64,000 nt of DNA, taken from the NCBI RefSeq assembly GCF_001642475.1, contig NW_019174054.1, positions 1 through 64,000 of the forward strand, read 5' to 3'. A model generated the notes under the pieces. That model made no database searches, was not told where the DNA came from, and worked only from the letters and a program-made list of their open reading frames with translations. A program made the position numbers and the translations under genes. This DNA comes from Fonsecaea monophora (lineage: Eukaryota > Ascomycota > Eurotiomycetes > Chaetothyriales > Herpotrichiellaceae). Shown here one piece after another: positions 1-9,890 of the stretch. Each line of letters begins with the position of its first letter. Positions within the stretch are counted from its first letter, which is position 1.

Positions 1-378
1 TTAGCTAGGTTATTCATGCTCGTTAGCGTCGAGGGATGCTCCGCCCCTTGTACCTTCTTACTCAGCTCTAACGTCTCTCGATACATCTCCTCCGCCTCCG
101 CGTACTTCTCCTGACCGCTCAGCGCGTTAGCTAGGTTATTCATGCTCGTTAGCGTCTCAGGATGCTCCTCCCCGAGCACCTTCCTCCTCAGCTCTAACGT
201 CTCTCGATACATCTCCTCCGCCTCCGCGTACTTCCCCTGACCGCTCAGCGCGTTAGCTAGGTTATTCATGCTCGTTAGCGTCGAGGGATGCTCCGCCCCT
301 TGTACCTTCTTACTCAGCTCTAACGTCTCTCGATACATCTCCTCCGCCTCCGCGTACTTCCCCTAATAGCTCAGCGCC
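1..378 (-). repeat. Tandem 126-bp TPR-encoding repeats (three units, continuing beyond the window)
   Basis: Three 126-bp units (1-126, 127-252, 253-378) each encode one 42-residue TPR of the kinesin-light-chain type, with the minus-strand motif HPETLTSMNNLANALSGQGK. Units 1 and 3 are nearly identical and unit 2 differs at a cluster of sites (EEHPET instead of AEHPST, RRKVLG instead of SKKVQG), so the array alternates A-B-A. Unit 3 ends in a damaged stretch: the GGTCAG found in units 1 and 2 has become TATTAG, giving a stop. Near-identity between units is typical of fungal NLR repeat domains that evolve in concert. Confidence 0.9.
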
Positions 379-3240
379 AAGGCTAGGTTATCCATGCTCG
401 TCAGCGTCGAAGGGTCTTCTAGCCCAACCGTCTCCCTTCTCGTATCGGATACTTGCCGGTAGAGACCCTCTGCTACATCATAGCGCCCATGGTTATGGTA
501 GAACGATGTAACCCATCCCGCCGCCGCACAACTCCTCAACTCCTGTCCCACTCGTTGTCCGTCCGAATAGAGCCGTCTGTCATTCTTAAGGCACATATTT
601 ATGTACCTAAGGAGAATCACTCGCGCTTATAGTGAATGGTCGACGGATCCATCTATGCGTCGGACATTGTCCGCCGCCATCTCAATTGCCTCAGATATAA
701 AGTCGTGAGTCGCCTCCATCCCCAATCGGACTTACAGCCAGTCGCAGATCACCGGATGTAACGAGAAGCGTGCCTCATCGATAGACGCGCCACCAGCGAT
801 GCCATCTAACAGAGAGAGATCGAACGCCTTTGAGATCAACTCCCAAAATAGATCTACATTCCACGGTTCTCGATCTACCACTGGCGTCTCGTCTTCTGCG
901 TCTGACCCGGATCCTGCCGGAGCCATTGCAGGACCTTCTGGGTCGCTGTCGGAGACTCTGTCAGATTCCGACGACCGAGACCAGTCGTTGCTGCCGGAAT
1001 CTTCATGACTAAATATCCTCATCCATGCCGGCGCCGGTTGCGTCCATTCCCAGTGGTAGCGGAACAGTGACTCGTCAATCCGGTCGGGCTGGAAGAAGGC
1101 CGACACCGTCAAGAAGTACCCAATGTCGCCCCTCCGCGCCTCGTCTTCTTCCAACTGCTGAAATGACATCTCCCACGTCGTGAATGCGCTAATCGCCCGG
1201 TTGTCTTCTTCTTTCCCGTCGACTTGTACCGTGCCGTATTTCCAGAATCGCCGGGGCGTATATCGTAACACCTGTTCGCGTTATACCTCATACAAGCTCA
1301 AGAACTCGTCGAGCTGATCTAACGCGAGCTGCTTGTATCGGATAAAGGCTGCTACCTAATCGAGGGCGAGAGGTAACCCGCCTAGCCGTTCAACGATCTT
1401 ACTACATCTCTCCCGATGAGCGTCTACCTCAGACGTTAGATAGTCGTATAAGAGGAGTTCTATCCCTTCCTGATTCGTCATAGGCGGTACTATTACGACT
1501 CGTCCGAGTCCTTCCAGTCCTTTACTGCGACTGGTGACAAGAATGTCGCCCATGCTATCTACGTTGGATAAGTTAGCTAGTTTCGTGAGGATAAGAAGGT
1601 AACTAACGAGATGGGATAAATTGCTCAATACTCGTAAAGTGATCCGGGTCGTCATAGTTATCCAACACCATGAGCCATCGCTTGCTCCGTCGCGCCAGCG
1701 CCTGGACGACCAGTCGGATTTTGGTTCGAGTGTCGTCAATTCCCGTCAGCGGTTGCCTAATCTCCGCTGCCACTCGCTCTAACGACTGTACGGCCATCGT
1801 CTCCGAACTCGCATTGATCCAGAACATCTCCGCATAAGTGGGCTGCCGTTGTCGACAATACTCGAGCGCAATCTAACTCTTCCCTTGTCCGCCCATCGCC
1901 TGGAGGATAAGCACACGACATTCGTCCGCGGCATCGTCCGTAAAGTATTCCTGAATTCGTTCCAGCTGCTTTTGGCGACCTCGGAAATAGTTGACTCGCC
2001 GCCGGCTTGCCTGTTCATACGTCGTTTCCAAAGGCACGGATACAACCTTCAACACAGAATGGGCTTTAGTTATTCTGTTATCTGACTCTTCCATACACTT
2101 ACAGGTGCGACCTGCATCGACGGCACCGATAGTTGCTGTTGAGCATCTTTCGCCATCTGTTCGATCACTTCTGCCACGAGCAAATAATCCTCTTCCGTCG
2201 CTCGCCCAAACTTGTTCATGTTGAAATGCGTCCGCGCGAGCGGGTGTTTCGACACTCGGTCTGACACGTCGAGACACCCAGATCGTTCATTAACTGTAAA
2301 CGCCTCCACAACATCAGTATGAGTCGATTATCCTATTATATACTCATCTTACCTTTCGTCTCTGCTTCCTAACGATTGCTCCAATCTCGCTTGCTTGGAG
2401 TTCGAAGAAATACGCGATACGCGCATGAGGCATTTATACCCACACTCGCTTCTGAAAATCATCCACCAGGTCTTGCAGTAGCTCATTGCCTAGGTCGAGG
2501 ATGTAGAGAGGCTCCTACTCAATATCTTCTGCCGTATACTCTCGTGCTGCCGCCTGCACCATTTCGCTCTGGCTCATGCCATCGGCCCCGCGGAACGGCG
2601 TGCCGAAGAACACCATCCCTCGGACCGCATCGAACATGCCGGACCACTCCTTACGGTCATAGTAAGTATCGCATACTGCCTATTCCTCTCATCAGCTCAT
2701 AACCGTCTCTCTGGTATATACACTGACCTTGAGTACAACGAGCCCGCCGAAACTGTGCGCAATGAATATCAACGGTCGATCGGTACAGCCCTTGTCTCGT
2801 CAGTCCACCGTTCTTATCCTCAAGTCCATCTCTTACCTACCTTTCGCTCTCGTCTCAGGGCGGTTAGAAACCGCTCCGCAGTCGTTCGAGCCGACTGCTT
2901 GATCGCATCTACTCCAAACCAGCCCGATTTGTATCCGTACCGCATGATGCGTGCGTTTAGCACCACCTCTGGAAGCATGTCCTTCTCTTCGAGCCAGTTG
3001 ACCCAGCGCGCCTCATCGCCATCGCCGCGTTTCTGGGTCCAGGTGTCGTCCGGGTGCGCGCCGAGGCCGTGGACGGCGACAACGCTGTCGTATGTTAGAG
3101 AGCTGAACCAGTCACATTAGGCGTTACACTCACTCGATGATCTTCTCTCCATTCTCGGCATCCGGGCTCGACGTCGGCTCCCGCAGCACTTTCAACCCCG
3201 TGTCGTCGTCAGTGGTCGGTCGCACCTGAGGCTGAAGTCA
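1..3240 (-). pseudogene. Decayed NLR immune receptor: alpha/beta hydrolase (DUF676-like) - NB-ARC - TPR
   Basis: Read on the minus strand. An alpha/beta-hydrolase/lipase-like N-terminus is visible: the segment VHGLGAHPDDTW near 3040-3080 and nucleophile elbow AHSFGG near 2740-2770. A FFGTPFRGADGMS segment follows near 2570-2610, then NMNKFGRATEED near 2200. The NB-ARC domain has the P-loop GGQGKS near 1880-1895 and VLDNYDD near 1650. The C-terminus is a TPR array (1-378) that runs off the window edge. Introns with good splice sites survive at 3085-3133 and 1559-1607. The coding frame is interrupted by in-frame stops at 2515-2517, 2434-2436, 1873-1875, 1356-1358, 1281-1283, 732-734, 627-629 and 363-365. 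All are TAG or TAA, most sit where the family has Gln, and I saw no frameshift. Fungal NLRs of this architecture act in nonself recognition and heterokaryon incompatibility. This copy cannot make a full protein. The true 5' end is not resolved. Confidence 0.85.
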
Positions 3241-3635
3241 GTGACTCGACTGGAGTAGGCAGAAGATGGAAAGTACCATGGTCAGTTCACCACCTGTGAG
3301 GCTTATACTGAATAAGATAAGGTGGCTTTGGCCCACAATATAACAGTAGGCATACTACACAGTGTACTCTATTGGTGGACGACATATCCGACGTGGCCTT
3401 ACTGGGCGGTAACTTCGTGGCTATCTAAGAGGCTGAATATAAGACCTTCCCTGCGTCCAGCTAACTGTCACAGCCACGATGGTTTTCTCAAAGAGGAAAA
3501 GCCGATTCGACGAACAGCTCGGCAGCCCCTCCTTATCTACTCGCTGGGTCTGAACATTTTATTGCAGCGCACATGATCATTCAATACTCGGGAACTATCG
3601 TTACATACGGTGGTCGACACCATAGATAAACTACA

Positions 3636-4586
3636 ATGACGGTATATCCCCGAGCATCTCCATTTTCACAACCTCACCAACTTTATCCTGATCTTGAAAC
3701 ATCCGGCTCCCCAGCGGCGACCCAGCACGTTCCTGGTCATCCAACTATATCCCTCTCTAATTCTGACACCCTTTCTAGATTTCTCAGTCGGGAACTCTAG
3801 GCCGCTGATCTCGAGGCCGTCGTATCGAGGTTATGGACCTTGACTACGCCCTCGAGCGCTAATATCCATCCTCTCTACCAACAAAACGTCCTCGGACGAG
3901 AGATCGTTGTAACCGAAGATCCGCGCCTTCACTTGTTATGGATCAATAATCGCATTTTCATCAAGCCGCTCCCTCCTTATCTTTTGTCGCACTCGTTCTG
4001 GACACATGTATTTCCACCTCAACCGTCGCTACTTACTGCGCAATTGCCCGTGCGACGTGCCGCCATTGGCTTCTTGCGGACGTATCGCTACCTCATCCAG
4101 TACGAGTCTGATCTCTGGATTGCGCAGCAAGAGCATCTGCGACTGGTCCCCATCAAGCTCAACTGGACGGAGATGTCTACTTTCTTAGCTGATCTCGAAA
4201 GTATTGAAGATCGGGATGCTTCGGCTCGATATCAATATGGAGAGCTTCGTCTATCCCGACTTAACCTCTACGCTCCCCTTTTGTTCGGCCGGCTCTCCTA
4301 TGAACATATCCCTATGCAATACGGGGAGTACTTTGCACGGCTCTATGGGCCGATCTTGTTTATCTTTGCCGTGGTGACGACCATTCTGAATGCAATGCAG
4401 GTGGCTCTCGCTGCCGATCCGGGCCGGCCATCGTCGAGCTACTTATGGCAGATATTCTACTGGTTTGCTACCATGATATTAGTCACGACAGTTATGGTCG
4501 GGTGTTCTTTGGTAGCGCTCTGGCTCGGCATGATCGCAAATGAGTGGAGGTTTTCACTGAGAAACCGACATAAGGCTCAGGAATGA
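3636..4586 (+). pseudogene. DUF6601-like fungal membrane protein with one in-frame TAG
   Basis: An ATG at 3636 opens a frame continuous to 4586 except for a single TAG at 3798-3800 (codon 55). Downstream of the stop the protein looks intact: a conserved GREIVVTEDPRLHLLW block, FIKPLPPYLL, and two C-terminal hydrophobic segments (GPILFIFAVVTTILNAM and a second ending in LVALWLGMIANEW). This layout matches, from memory, the uncharacterised fungal DUF6601 family. No good ATG follows the stop until far into the conserved region, so translation from an internal start is unlikely. The stop falls inside the conserved N-terminal block, just before AADLEAVVSRLW. It may be a nonsense mutation in an otherwise complete gene, or a codon recoded by mRNA editing. 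Function is unknown. Confidence 0.7.
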
Positions 4587-4772
4587 TATATGAGCTTCAG
4601 TACGGGTATGTGTTTAGAAGCAAAGTTAGAAGGTAAAGAACCTCATGATGCACCATATCATTACGCTTGCAACCATCTTACACAGCACACAGTATGAAAC
4701 TTATGCACTATAGCTTTATAATGTATAGGTAATATATTACTTAACGTCGGAGGTTTAATACCTTATCTGATC

Positions 4773-4994
4773 AGGAGGAGGAAGGTGCTCGGGGAGGAGC
4801 ATCCGGATACGCTGACTAGTATGTATAACCTAGCATACCTTCTGGTGTTACGGTCTCGGTTTATCCAGGCTGCAATCTTCTATGAGAGAGCAATAGCTGG
4901 ATATCGGCGAGTCCTTGGACCTGATCATCCTACCACCAGGGCGTGTACGGAGCACTACTCTTCATTCCGGAATTCTCGGGGCAATAAGAAGTAG
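4773..4994 (+). pseudogene. TPR fragment (C-terminal remnant of an NLR/kinesin-light-chain-like protein)
   Basis: The plus-strand frame encodes RRRKVLGEEHPDTLTSMYNL followed by a second, more divergent TPR with GYRRVLGPDHPTTR, then a stop at 4992-4994. It matches the TPR consensus of the minus-strand array at 1-378 but lies in the opposite orientation. No start codon or upstream domain is attached; the sequence before 4773 is AT-rich and non-coding. I read it as a stranded C-terminal piece of a second, related gene. Confidence 0.6.
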
Positions 4995-5833
4995 GCTGAG
5001 TTTCGAAGCGAACGAGGACATGTACGGTTGGACAATGCAGCATCCGATCTATCTTACTGAACTATTATACAAGTGCTTGTAGTTACATCGAGATGGAATG
5101 TTCTTTTATTGTATATGTATCGCACGCTTGGTGGTCCAGTTCCAATCCGATCTGTTGCTGCTCTTAGATTTCTCGGTTGACCTACCGCAGTCACGGAATG
5201 ATAGGTGAAATATTACGGGTACCATACGCGGACTGTCGAAACTTGAGGTGTTGAGGACGTTTTATGATTGGTGGTTTCAACAACCACACCTAGAGTGGAT
5301 AAAGTAATGCATCCGAGCCACGTGAACTTGGAGTGGGGCGGAGATAGCCTCGAGTTGTCTTTGGGGTGAAGGTAATTTTGCAAGGGACTGTACTTTGTTT
5401 TTCTTGGTTGGAACCAGTCGGATCTGACCATCTCTTTTGCATTCCGGACCCGGAGCAGAAATCTCAATCTCAGTCTCTTATTCTAACAGCGGAATTGGTG
5501 GTGCAGAAGAGGTCTAGTTCAAGTGTACTATTGGTGTCTATGTGGTCTCACCAGCTAGCCCAAAAGGGGTAACAGCCTCGCAGGCATGAACCTTCCCTTC
5601 CCCAGATGAAGGAGCAGAGGAAGATCTGCAAAGGGAGTGCTCCCGCAATCGTACCGTCATCTCAGCTGTGAGGGTTGGGCTTCGCAGCCCATACCCAAGG
5701 CTTCAGTGGTACCAGGTTCCCTCCAGCAGGCAAGCCCAGGGGTTTTCTCTGTCACCCGTAAACGATAGCAAATACTAAAATGTCTCCTTCTCCTTCCTCC
5801 GTCTACCCTTGCAAGCAATGCTCTCCTCCCTGA
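4995..5833. other. Intergenic, no gene recognised
   Basis: This stretch separates the decayed NLR/DUF6601 region from the metabolic cluster. Open frames are short and do not resemble known proteins. Its right end is the 3' flank of the oxidoreductase that stops at 5834. Confidence 0.5.
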
Positions 5834-6952
5834 CTAGATCTCATTGTAGCATGAAGCCACATGCATTCTCTGGTCCTTTTTCCAATGTACTTCAGGTACA
5901 TCGGGAGCCTTGAAGCCCGGAGGAGCTTCCGCAACCATTGGCACCGCTTGGAGTAAAGCCACCGCAAAGGTCAGGTAGGCCGGAGCTGCAGGTTCGCCCT
6001 CGATAGTTGTCGCATCAGTCAGATACGAGGTTTTCAGACTCAGAACCGTGCGTGAAGATGGTCTCCCCTCTATAGTGACGATGTATACGTTGTCCTTTTC
6101 AAGCTTGGCCGGCTTCATCTGTTGACTAAAGAAGTAGGTAATTTTGATGCTAATGAACGGTTTGTTGTCGTCGGTATATCCGGTGGAAGTATATGAGATG
6201 AGGGCTGTCTGGCCTTTCTTGACGGTCATGACGGGCCGGACAATGTCTTCCGGTGCCTCGAGGCACTGCTTGGTCGCTTCGATTCGATCAATCTTGACCC
6301 CGAACTCCCGCCCAACATGATGGATCATTTGGTAGTTGTAATGCTTCTGGTACCAGATAGCCGGACTGCTCTCATCGATCGTCTCCGCAATATCTCCTCC
6401 GAGGCCAATGACTTGCAACACGCTCGCATTCGCTTGATCCTGACAGTCGAAGTATTCCTCCAGCTCGATGCGCGTGATGTCGTTGGACAGGCCAGATAGT
6501 AAAGTAACTACCCGTTGGGTCATCAGATCGGGATTGAGCCCCGTGGCATGGAACGTCGCGTTGCCTCGTTTGCACGCATTCTTGATACCCTCTCCAAAAG
6601 CTGCATCTCGAGCGGGTAGATAACTGTATGGATGGCTTGTAACGACGTTCTTACCCGCTTCCAGTAGTCGCACAAAGTCAGCGAGCGGGTCCAGGAAGGG
6701 AGCGTCCAAGGCTGTGTGGACCACCACGTCACAGTCGATCTTGAGGAACTCGTCCCAGTTGCCGGTAGCCTTGACCCCAAGGGGCTCGATGCCCGCCAGA
6801 GTTCCAATATCAACACCTTTTTTCTTGTCGGAGAACACAAAGGCCCCGACGACCTGGAATTCTGGTAGGCGAGTGGCTTCGCGGATGACTATACAACCGG
6901 CATCACCAGGACCGAAGATGGCGATTTTATACGGTGTCGTTCGTGTGGCCAT
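5834..6952 (-). CDS. 2,4-diaminopentanoate dehydrogenase-like / dihydrodipicolinate reductase-like NAD(P)-dependent oxidoreductase (copy 1)
   Basis: A single-exon gene of 372 codons. The N-terminus YKIAIFGPGDAGCIVIREA is a Rossmann nucleotide-binding loop of the dihydrodipicolinate-reductase type. It is followed by the HTALDAPF and GKNVVTSHPYSYLPAR blocks and a long C-terminal domain as in the DAP_DH_C family (named from memory). Family members reduce or oxidise C=N or C=O bonds of amino or oxo acids with NAD(P)H; the substrate here is unknown. It is clearly paralogous to the gene at 41345-42460: the N-terminal loop, HTALDAPF, HPYSYLPAR, the EEYFDC block and the C-terminal HWKKDQR region align throughout. 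It is intronless while most neighbours carry several introns, which could mean later acquisition. It shares strand and likely an upstream partner with the membrane protein at 7413-8231. Confidence 0.85.
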   Translation of the reverse strand: MATRTTPYKIAIFGPGDAGCIVIREATRLPEFQVVGAFVFSDKKKGVDIGTLAGIEPLGVKATGNWDEFLKIDCDVVVHTALDAPFLDPLADFVRLLEAGKNVVTSHPYSYLPARDAAFGEGIKNACKRGNATFHATGLNPDLMTQRVVTLLSGLSNDITRIELEEYFDCQDQANASVLQVIGLGGDIAETIDESSPAIWYQKHYNYQMIHHVGREFGVKIDRIEATKQCLEAPEDIVRPVMTVKKGQTALISYTSTGYTDDNKPFISIKITYFFSQQMKPAKLEKDNVYIVTIEGRPSSRTVLSLKTSYLTDATTIEGEPAAPAYLTFAVALLQAVPMVAEAPPGFKAPDVPEVHWKKDQRMHVASCYNEI

Positions 6953-7412
6953 TGTTGGTAGTGGAATTTGGAATCGTGCAAGACAAATTCATGCAATACG
7001 ACTTTGGTGTTGGGGAAAGGGATCAGGCCAGATGGTTTTCAAATATATTGATTGTCAGTCATCCTCCATTAATCCGGCGTCCGGAAGGAAGTAGTGACTT
7101 CAGAATTGGCCTTTAATCGGCTCACGTATCAGGGCCAAAGGCATGGAAGTAAATGGCATCCTTGAATCTACTTCAACTTTACAGAAACATGAGATTTAGG
7201 TTTGACTTTCTATTTAAGTGAGGTTCGATGTCCTCGGAATAAAGATCACAGTCGCAATTTAGGAAAGGTAAGTCAGAACCGCTGTATGCGTGATCACTTC
7301 ATCCTTCGATTTCAACAGTGAAACCTTCGCCATGGGCTCCTTCTATGGCCTTTTCCCATATCCCGAAGAAGGAATGCAGGGTCTGCTGGTTTCACGACCA
7401 TCCATAGACGAG
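6953..7412. promoter_or_regulatory. Upstream region of the 5834-6952 oxidoreductase
   Basis: About 460 bp between two minus-strand genes: promoter of the oxidoreductase plus the 3' flank of the membrane protein gene. It contains CCGGCGTCCGGAAG near 7074-7087, a pair of CGG/CCG-type triplets of the kind bound by Zn2Cys6 regulators. No gene seen. Confidence 0.35.
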
Positions 7413-8231
7413 TCACCTGGCTTTGCCGTTCTGTTTGCCTTTACTTTTGTTCGACGAAACCTCAGGGCCGTCAAATTGCAGACCAACGAGCGTCAGAGAG
7501 ATTGCGACCAAGATAAAAGTGACAATTCCCATCGGGTAGGAAATATGGTAACCCTCATCCACCGCCAGGGCAATCCAGACTGGCCAGGCCATTGCCCCAT
7601 TTGCCAGAATATCCGCCGACGGGATGATCAAGATGATTGCGAGTTTCTTCCAACCCTTCAAGACTTCGGCCTTTGTTAGAACGTTGATTATGGAAGCCGC
7701 CACAATCGGCATCGTCGAGTTCACCGCGGGAAACCACAAAGGCATTCCGAGTACTTTGAAGGGTTGATATCCAAAATATGACTGCAGACCCCATTGGTTG
7801 ACCGGGTACTCCAGGAACAGATTCGAGACGTAGGCAAATGCCCACAGCTTCCACACGCCGCCGGCCGTCATGGGTGCCTTTTGGCTCCGGAACTTGGTAA
7901 ACCACCAGTATCCAAAACCGCCGTTGAATGTGCCGTACGAAGCCAACATGAACCAAGGGATCGGTCGACCATCGTGGGCGTGCAATATCAAGTCGGTTTT
8001 GGCGAAATAGCAGCACCCGAGCGCGTTGATCAATGGGTCCAGCACCACGCACAGCGAGCCGCCGAGCATGAAGAGGGTGCTTGTGGGGTCGAATCGGAAT
8101 ATCAGCTGGTATAGTGCGAAGAGGATGCAACCGATATAAGGAATAAACGTGGATATGGTAAACATGACGCTTTCATCGTATGGCATCTCCGTGACCGTCG
8201 GTGGTCGCTGGGACGTGAGTGGGTCAAGCAT
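7413..8231 (-). CDS. Polytopic membrane protein, possible distant AveC-like relative (copy 1)
   Basis: An intronless gene of 272 codons. Hydrophobic segments are spread over the whole chain (for example FIPYIGCILFALYQLIF, STLFMLGGSLCVVLDPLINA, LAIILIIPSADILANGAM, GIVTFILVAISLTLVGL), so six or seven membrane spans are likely. Polar motifs between them include DGRPIPWF, EYPVNQWGLQSYFGYQPF and MPLWFPAVN. The C-terminus is short and basic (SSNKSKGKQNGKAR). The order 'membrane span - E/D - aromatic GYxxY - PLW - P' resembles the membrane protein at 39660-40742, suggesting distant homology. I do not recognise a characterised fungal enzyme. A fungal-type membrane terpene cyclase (about 240 residues) is an alternative, but its diagnostic residues are not evident. 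It sits next to a diaminopentanoate-dehydrogenase-like gene exactly as the second membrane protein does. Confidence 0.75.
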   Translation of the reverse strand: MLDPLTSQRPPTVTEMPYDESVMFTISTFIPYIGCILFALYQLIFRFDPTSTLFMLGGSLCVVLDPLINALGCCYFAKTDLILHAHDGRPIPWFMLASYGTFNGGFGYWWFTKFRSQKAPMTAGGVWKLWAFAYVSNLFLEYPVNQWGLQSYFGYQPFKVLGMPLWFPAVNSTMPIVAASIINVLTKAEVLKGWKKLAIILIIPSADILANGAMAWPVWIALAVDEGYHISYPMGIVTFILVAISLTLVGLQFDGPEVSSNKSKGKQNGKAR

Positions 8232-8776
8232 CTTTGTGTGTGCGTGGTTGATGGTTGCGATTTAGCCCGGACCTCAGCCTGAGATGGTTGTATTCGAGAT
8301 GGCGACGGAGAATGTGCAAAGGGTCAATACCACGAACAATAAATAAAACAAAATAAGTTTGGAGCAATTCGGTGCCGGAAAAAAGGATTCTGGAGCCAAT
8401 TCGGCTTGTCCTTGTCATGATGCCGGCACGATCTATTGGTAGCCGAATCCAACGCACCCAGGACTCGGAAGAAGGACATATCACTCACTCCGTAAGCGGC
8501 CTGCTTGATCCTCTCTGTCCACTGCTCATAAATCATTTTACCATTCAAGTTGTATTACACACCCACTTTCGCAAGACTCGGATAAGTCGGATCAGAGTAT
8601 TTATTCATGAATTTCTAGGAAGCGGTTCAGTAACGATTAAGTAAGACCAGTCGCCACAACATGTACTATTTACACCAAGAACGGGCATAGCATGGCTTTG
8701 GACGACTCAGGTTCTCCCCTTTTGGTTGGGCATTAAGCTACCTCTTTTCACCATTCTTTCATTTCACGTCGTCGAG
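8232..8776. promoter_or_regulatory. Upstream region of the 7413-8231 membrane protein
   Basis: About 545 bp between two minus-strand genes. It includes the promoter of the membrane protein and the 3' end of the EthD gene. I see no gene and no clear element beyond a GTGCCGGAAAAAAGG stretch near 8370. Confidence 0.3.
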
Positions 8777-9259
8777 CTACTTGTTCAGCACATACTGCCC
8801 GCCCTCGACGACCGAATAGTTTTTCCCCGTGAGGATGACCATCTTGGCCGCCTGGAAGAATCTCTGCTCGTCCGGCACGACGACGTCCTGGTAGTATTTG
8901 TCCGACGAGATCTTGGCCCAGGTCTCCAGGGACGGGATTTGCAGCTGAACGACCCCGTCGTAACCAAGGGGATTGTTGCTCTGGTCGATGTGGAACTAGA
9001 TGAGGGGGGGAGGATCAACAACGGTTTCATCAATCTTTTGCAGATAAGGTGGTAGCCGAATTCAACGTACCTGCCGATAACTCAGAACTCCCTTGGACGA
9101 CAGGAATCCCCCCACCAGGGGTCCGTGCTTCTCTATCCAATGTTTCTGGAACTCCTCGACCGACAGATTTTCATTCCGCGTGACAAACGCCAGCATGGTT
9201 ATTGGGTGAGAAGGGTTCTCGGGGGGAGCTCCACCCGTCCCATTCGATGTCTCGGTCAT
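8777..9259 (-). CDS. EthD-domain small protein
   Basis: Two exons (9071-9259 and 8777-8995; intron 8996-9070 with GTACGT...CTAG) give 135 residues. The N-terminal half has ITMLAFVTRNENLSVEEFQK followed by HWIEKHGPL, the classic EthD/dimeric ferredoxin-like barrel opening. The C-terminal half has YDGVVQLQIPS, DKYYQDVVVPDEQRFF and a short tail. EthD-domain proteins are small dimeric alpha+beta barrels. In fungal pathways some act as decarboxylases or C-C bond lyases on aromatic polyketides (the anthrone-decarboxylase type), others have unknown roles. Here it is surrounded by oxidoreductases and no polyketide synthase is present, so the substrate is unknown. Confidence 0.85.
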
Positions 9260-9890
9260 GGCTGGCTTTTCTGTTTAGCTGAATTTGATTGTTTGTAAGG
9301 TTGCCAAACAGAGGGCAGAACCTATCAGTTTTGCTTCTCTTCAATAAATTTTGATCCCAAGGCCGAGAATGGATTCCAAACGCTAGAGAGCTCCAGTTCC
9401 AGTGAGAATTTGGTGTCATGTCATGGTTTAATAGCCTCGTAAAGGTATTGTACTCGGTACCCAGATACGATACATTTTCCACCCCCTCCCCCTTATCGTC
9501 ATCTCTTCAGCCAATCGGGAGTCGCGGTGGATCTTGTTCCGGGGTGACTAAGCCATTTTCGATGAGTTTCCTCCCCGGTTTCTCGGGGACCCCGCTCCAA
9601 CCTTTGTGGGGGGCATTTGACCATCCCTATTGGGGGCGGAGGTCTGCTCACTGTGAGAAACATTGAGACCCGAGGACTGTTGCGCTCTGGAGAGTGTCGA
9701 GATTTGATCAACGCGGTTGATACAAGGAGGAAAACTTCATGCTTGAGCTACTTCTCTCGAGATTGAAACAATGTTTGGATCTCGGCTTGCCCAGTTGGCA
9801 GGTTCACGCAGCACCATTCGTAGAATCATCCACAGAACCGATGGCGAACATGTTAAACGAAATGTTGTGTCTTCTGTTCCAATGTGGCCG
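9260..9890. promoter_or_regulatory. Intergenic between EthD gene and P450-1
   Basis: About 630 bp. It includes the EthD promoter, with GC-rich patches such as CCCCGGTTTCTCGGGGACCC near 9573-9592, and the 3' flank of the P450 that ends at 9891. No coding sequence recognised. Confidence 0.35.

Noticed and set aside
1562..1610. Apparent frameshift in the NB-ARC part of the NLR pseudogene
   Set aside because: It is explained by an ordinary 49-bp intron (1559-1607) with a GTTAGT donor, a CTAAC branch point and a TAG acceptor.
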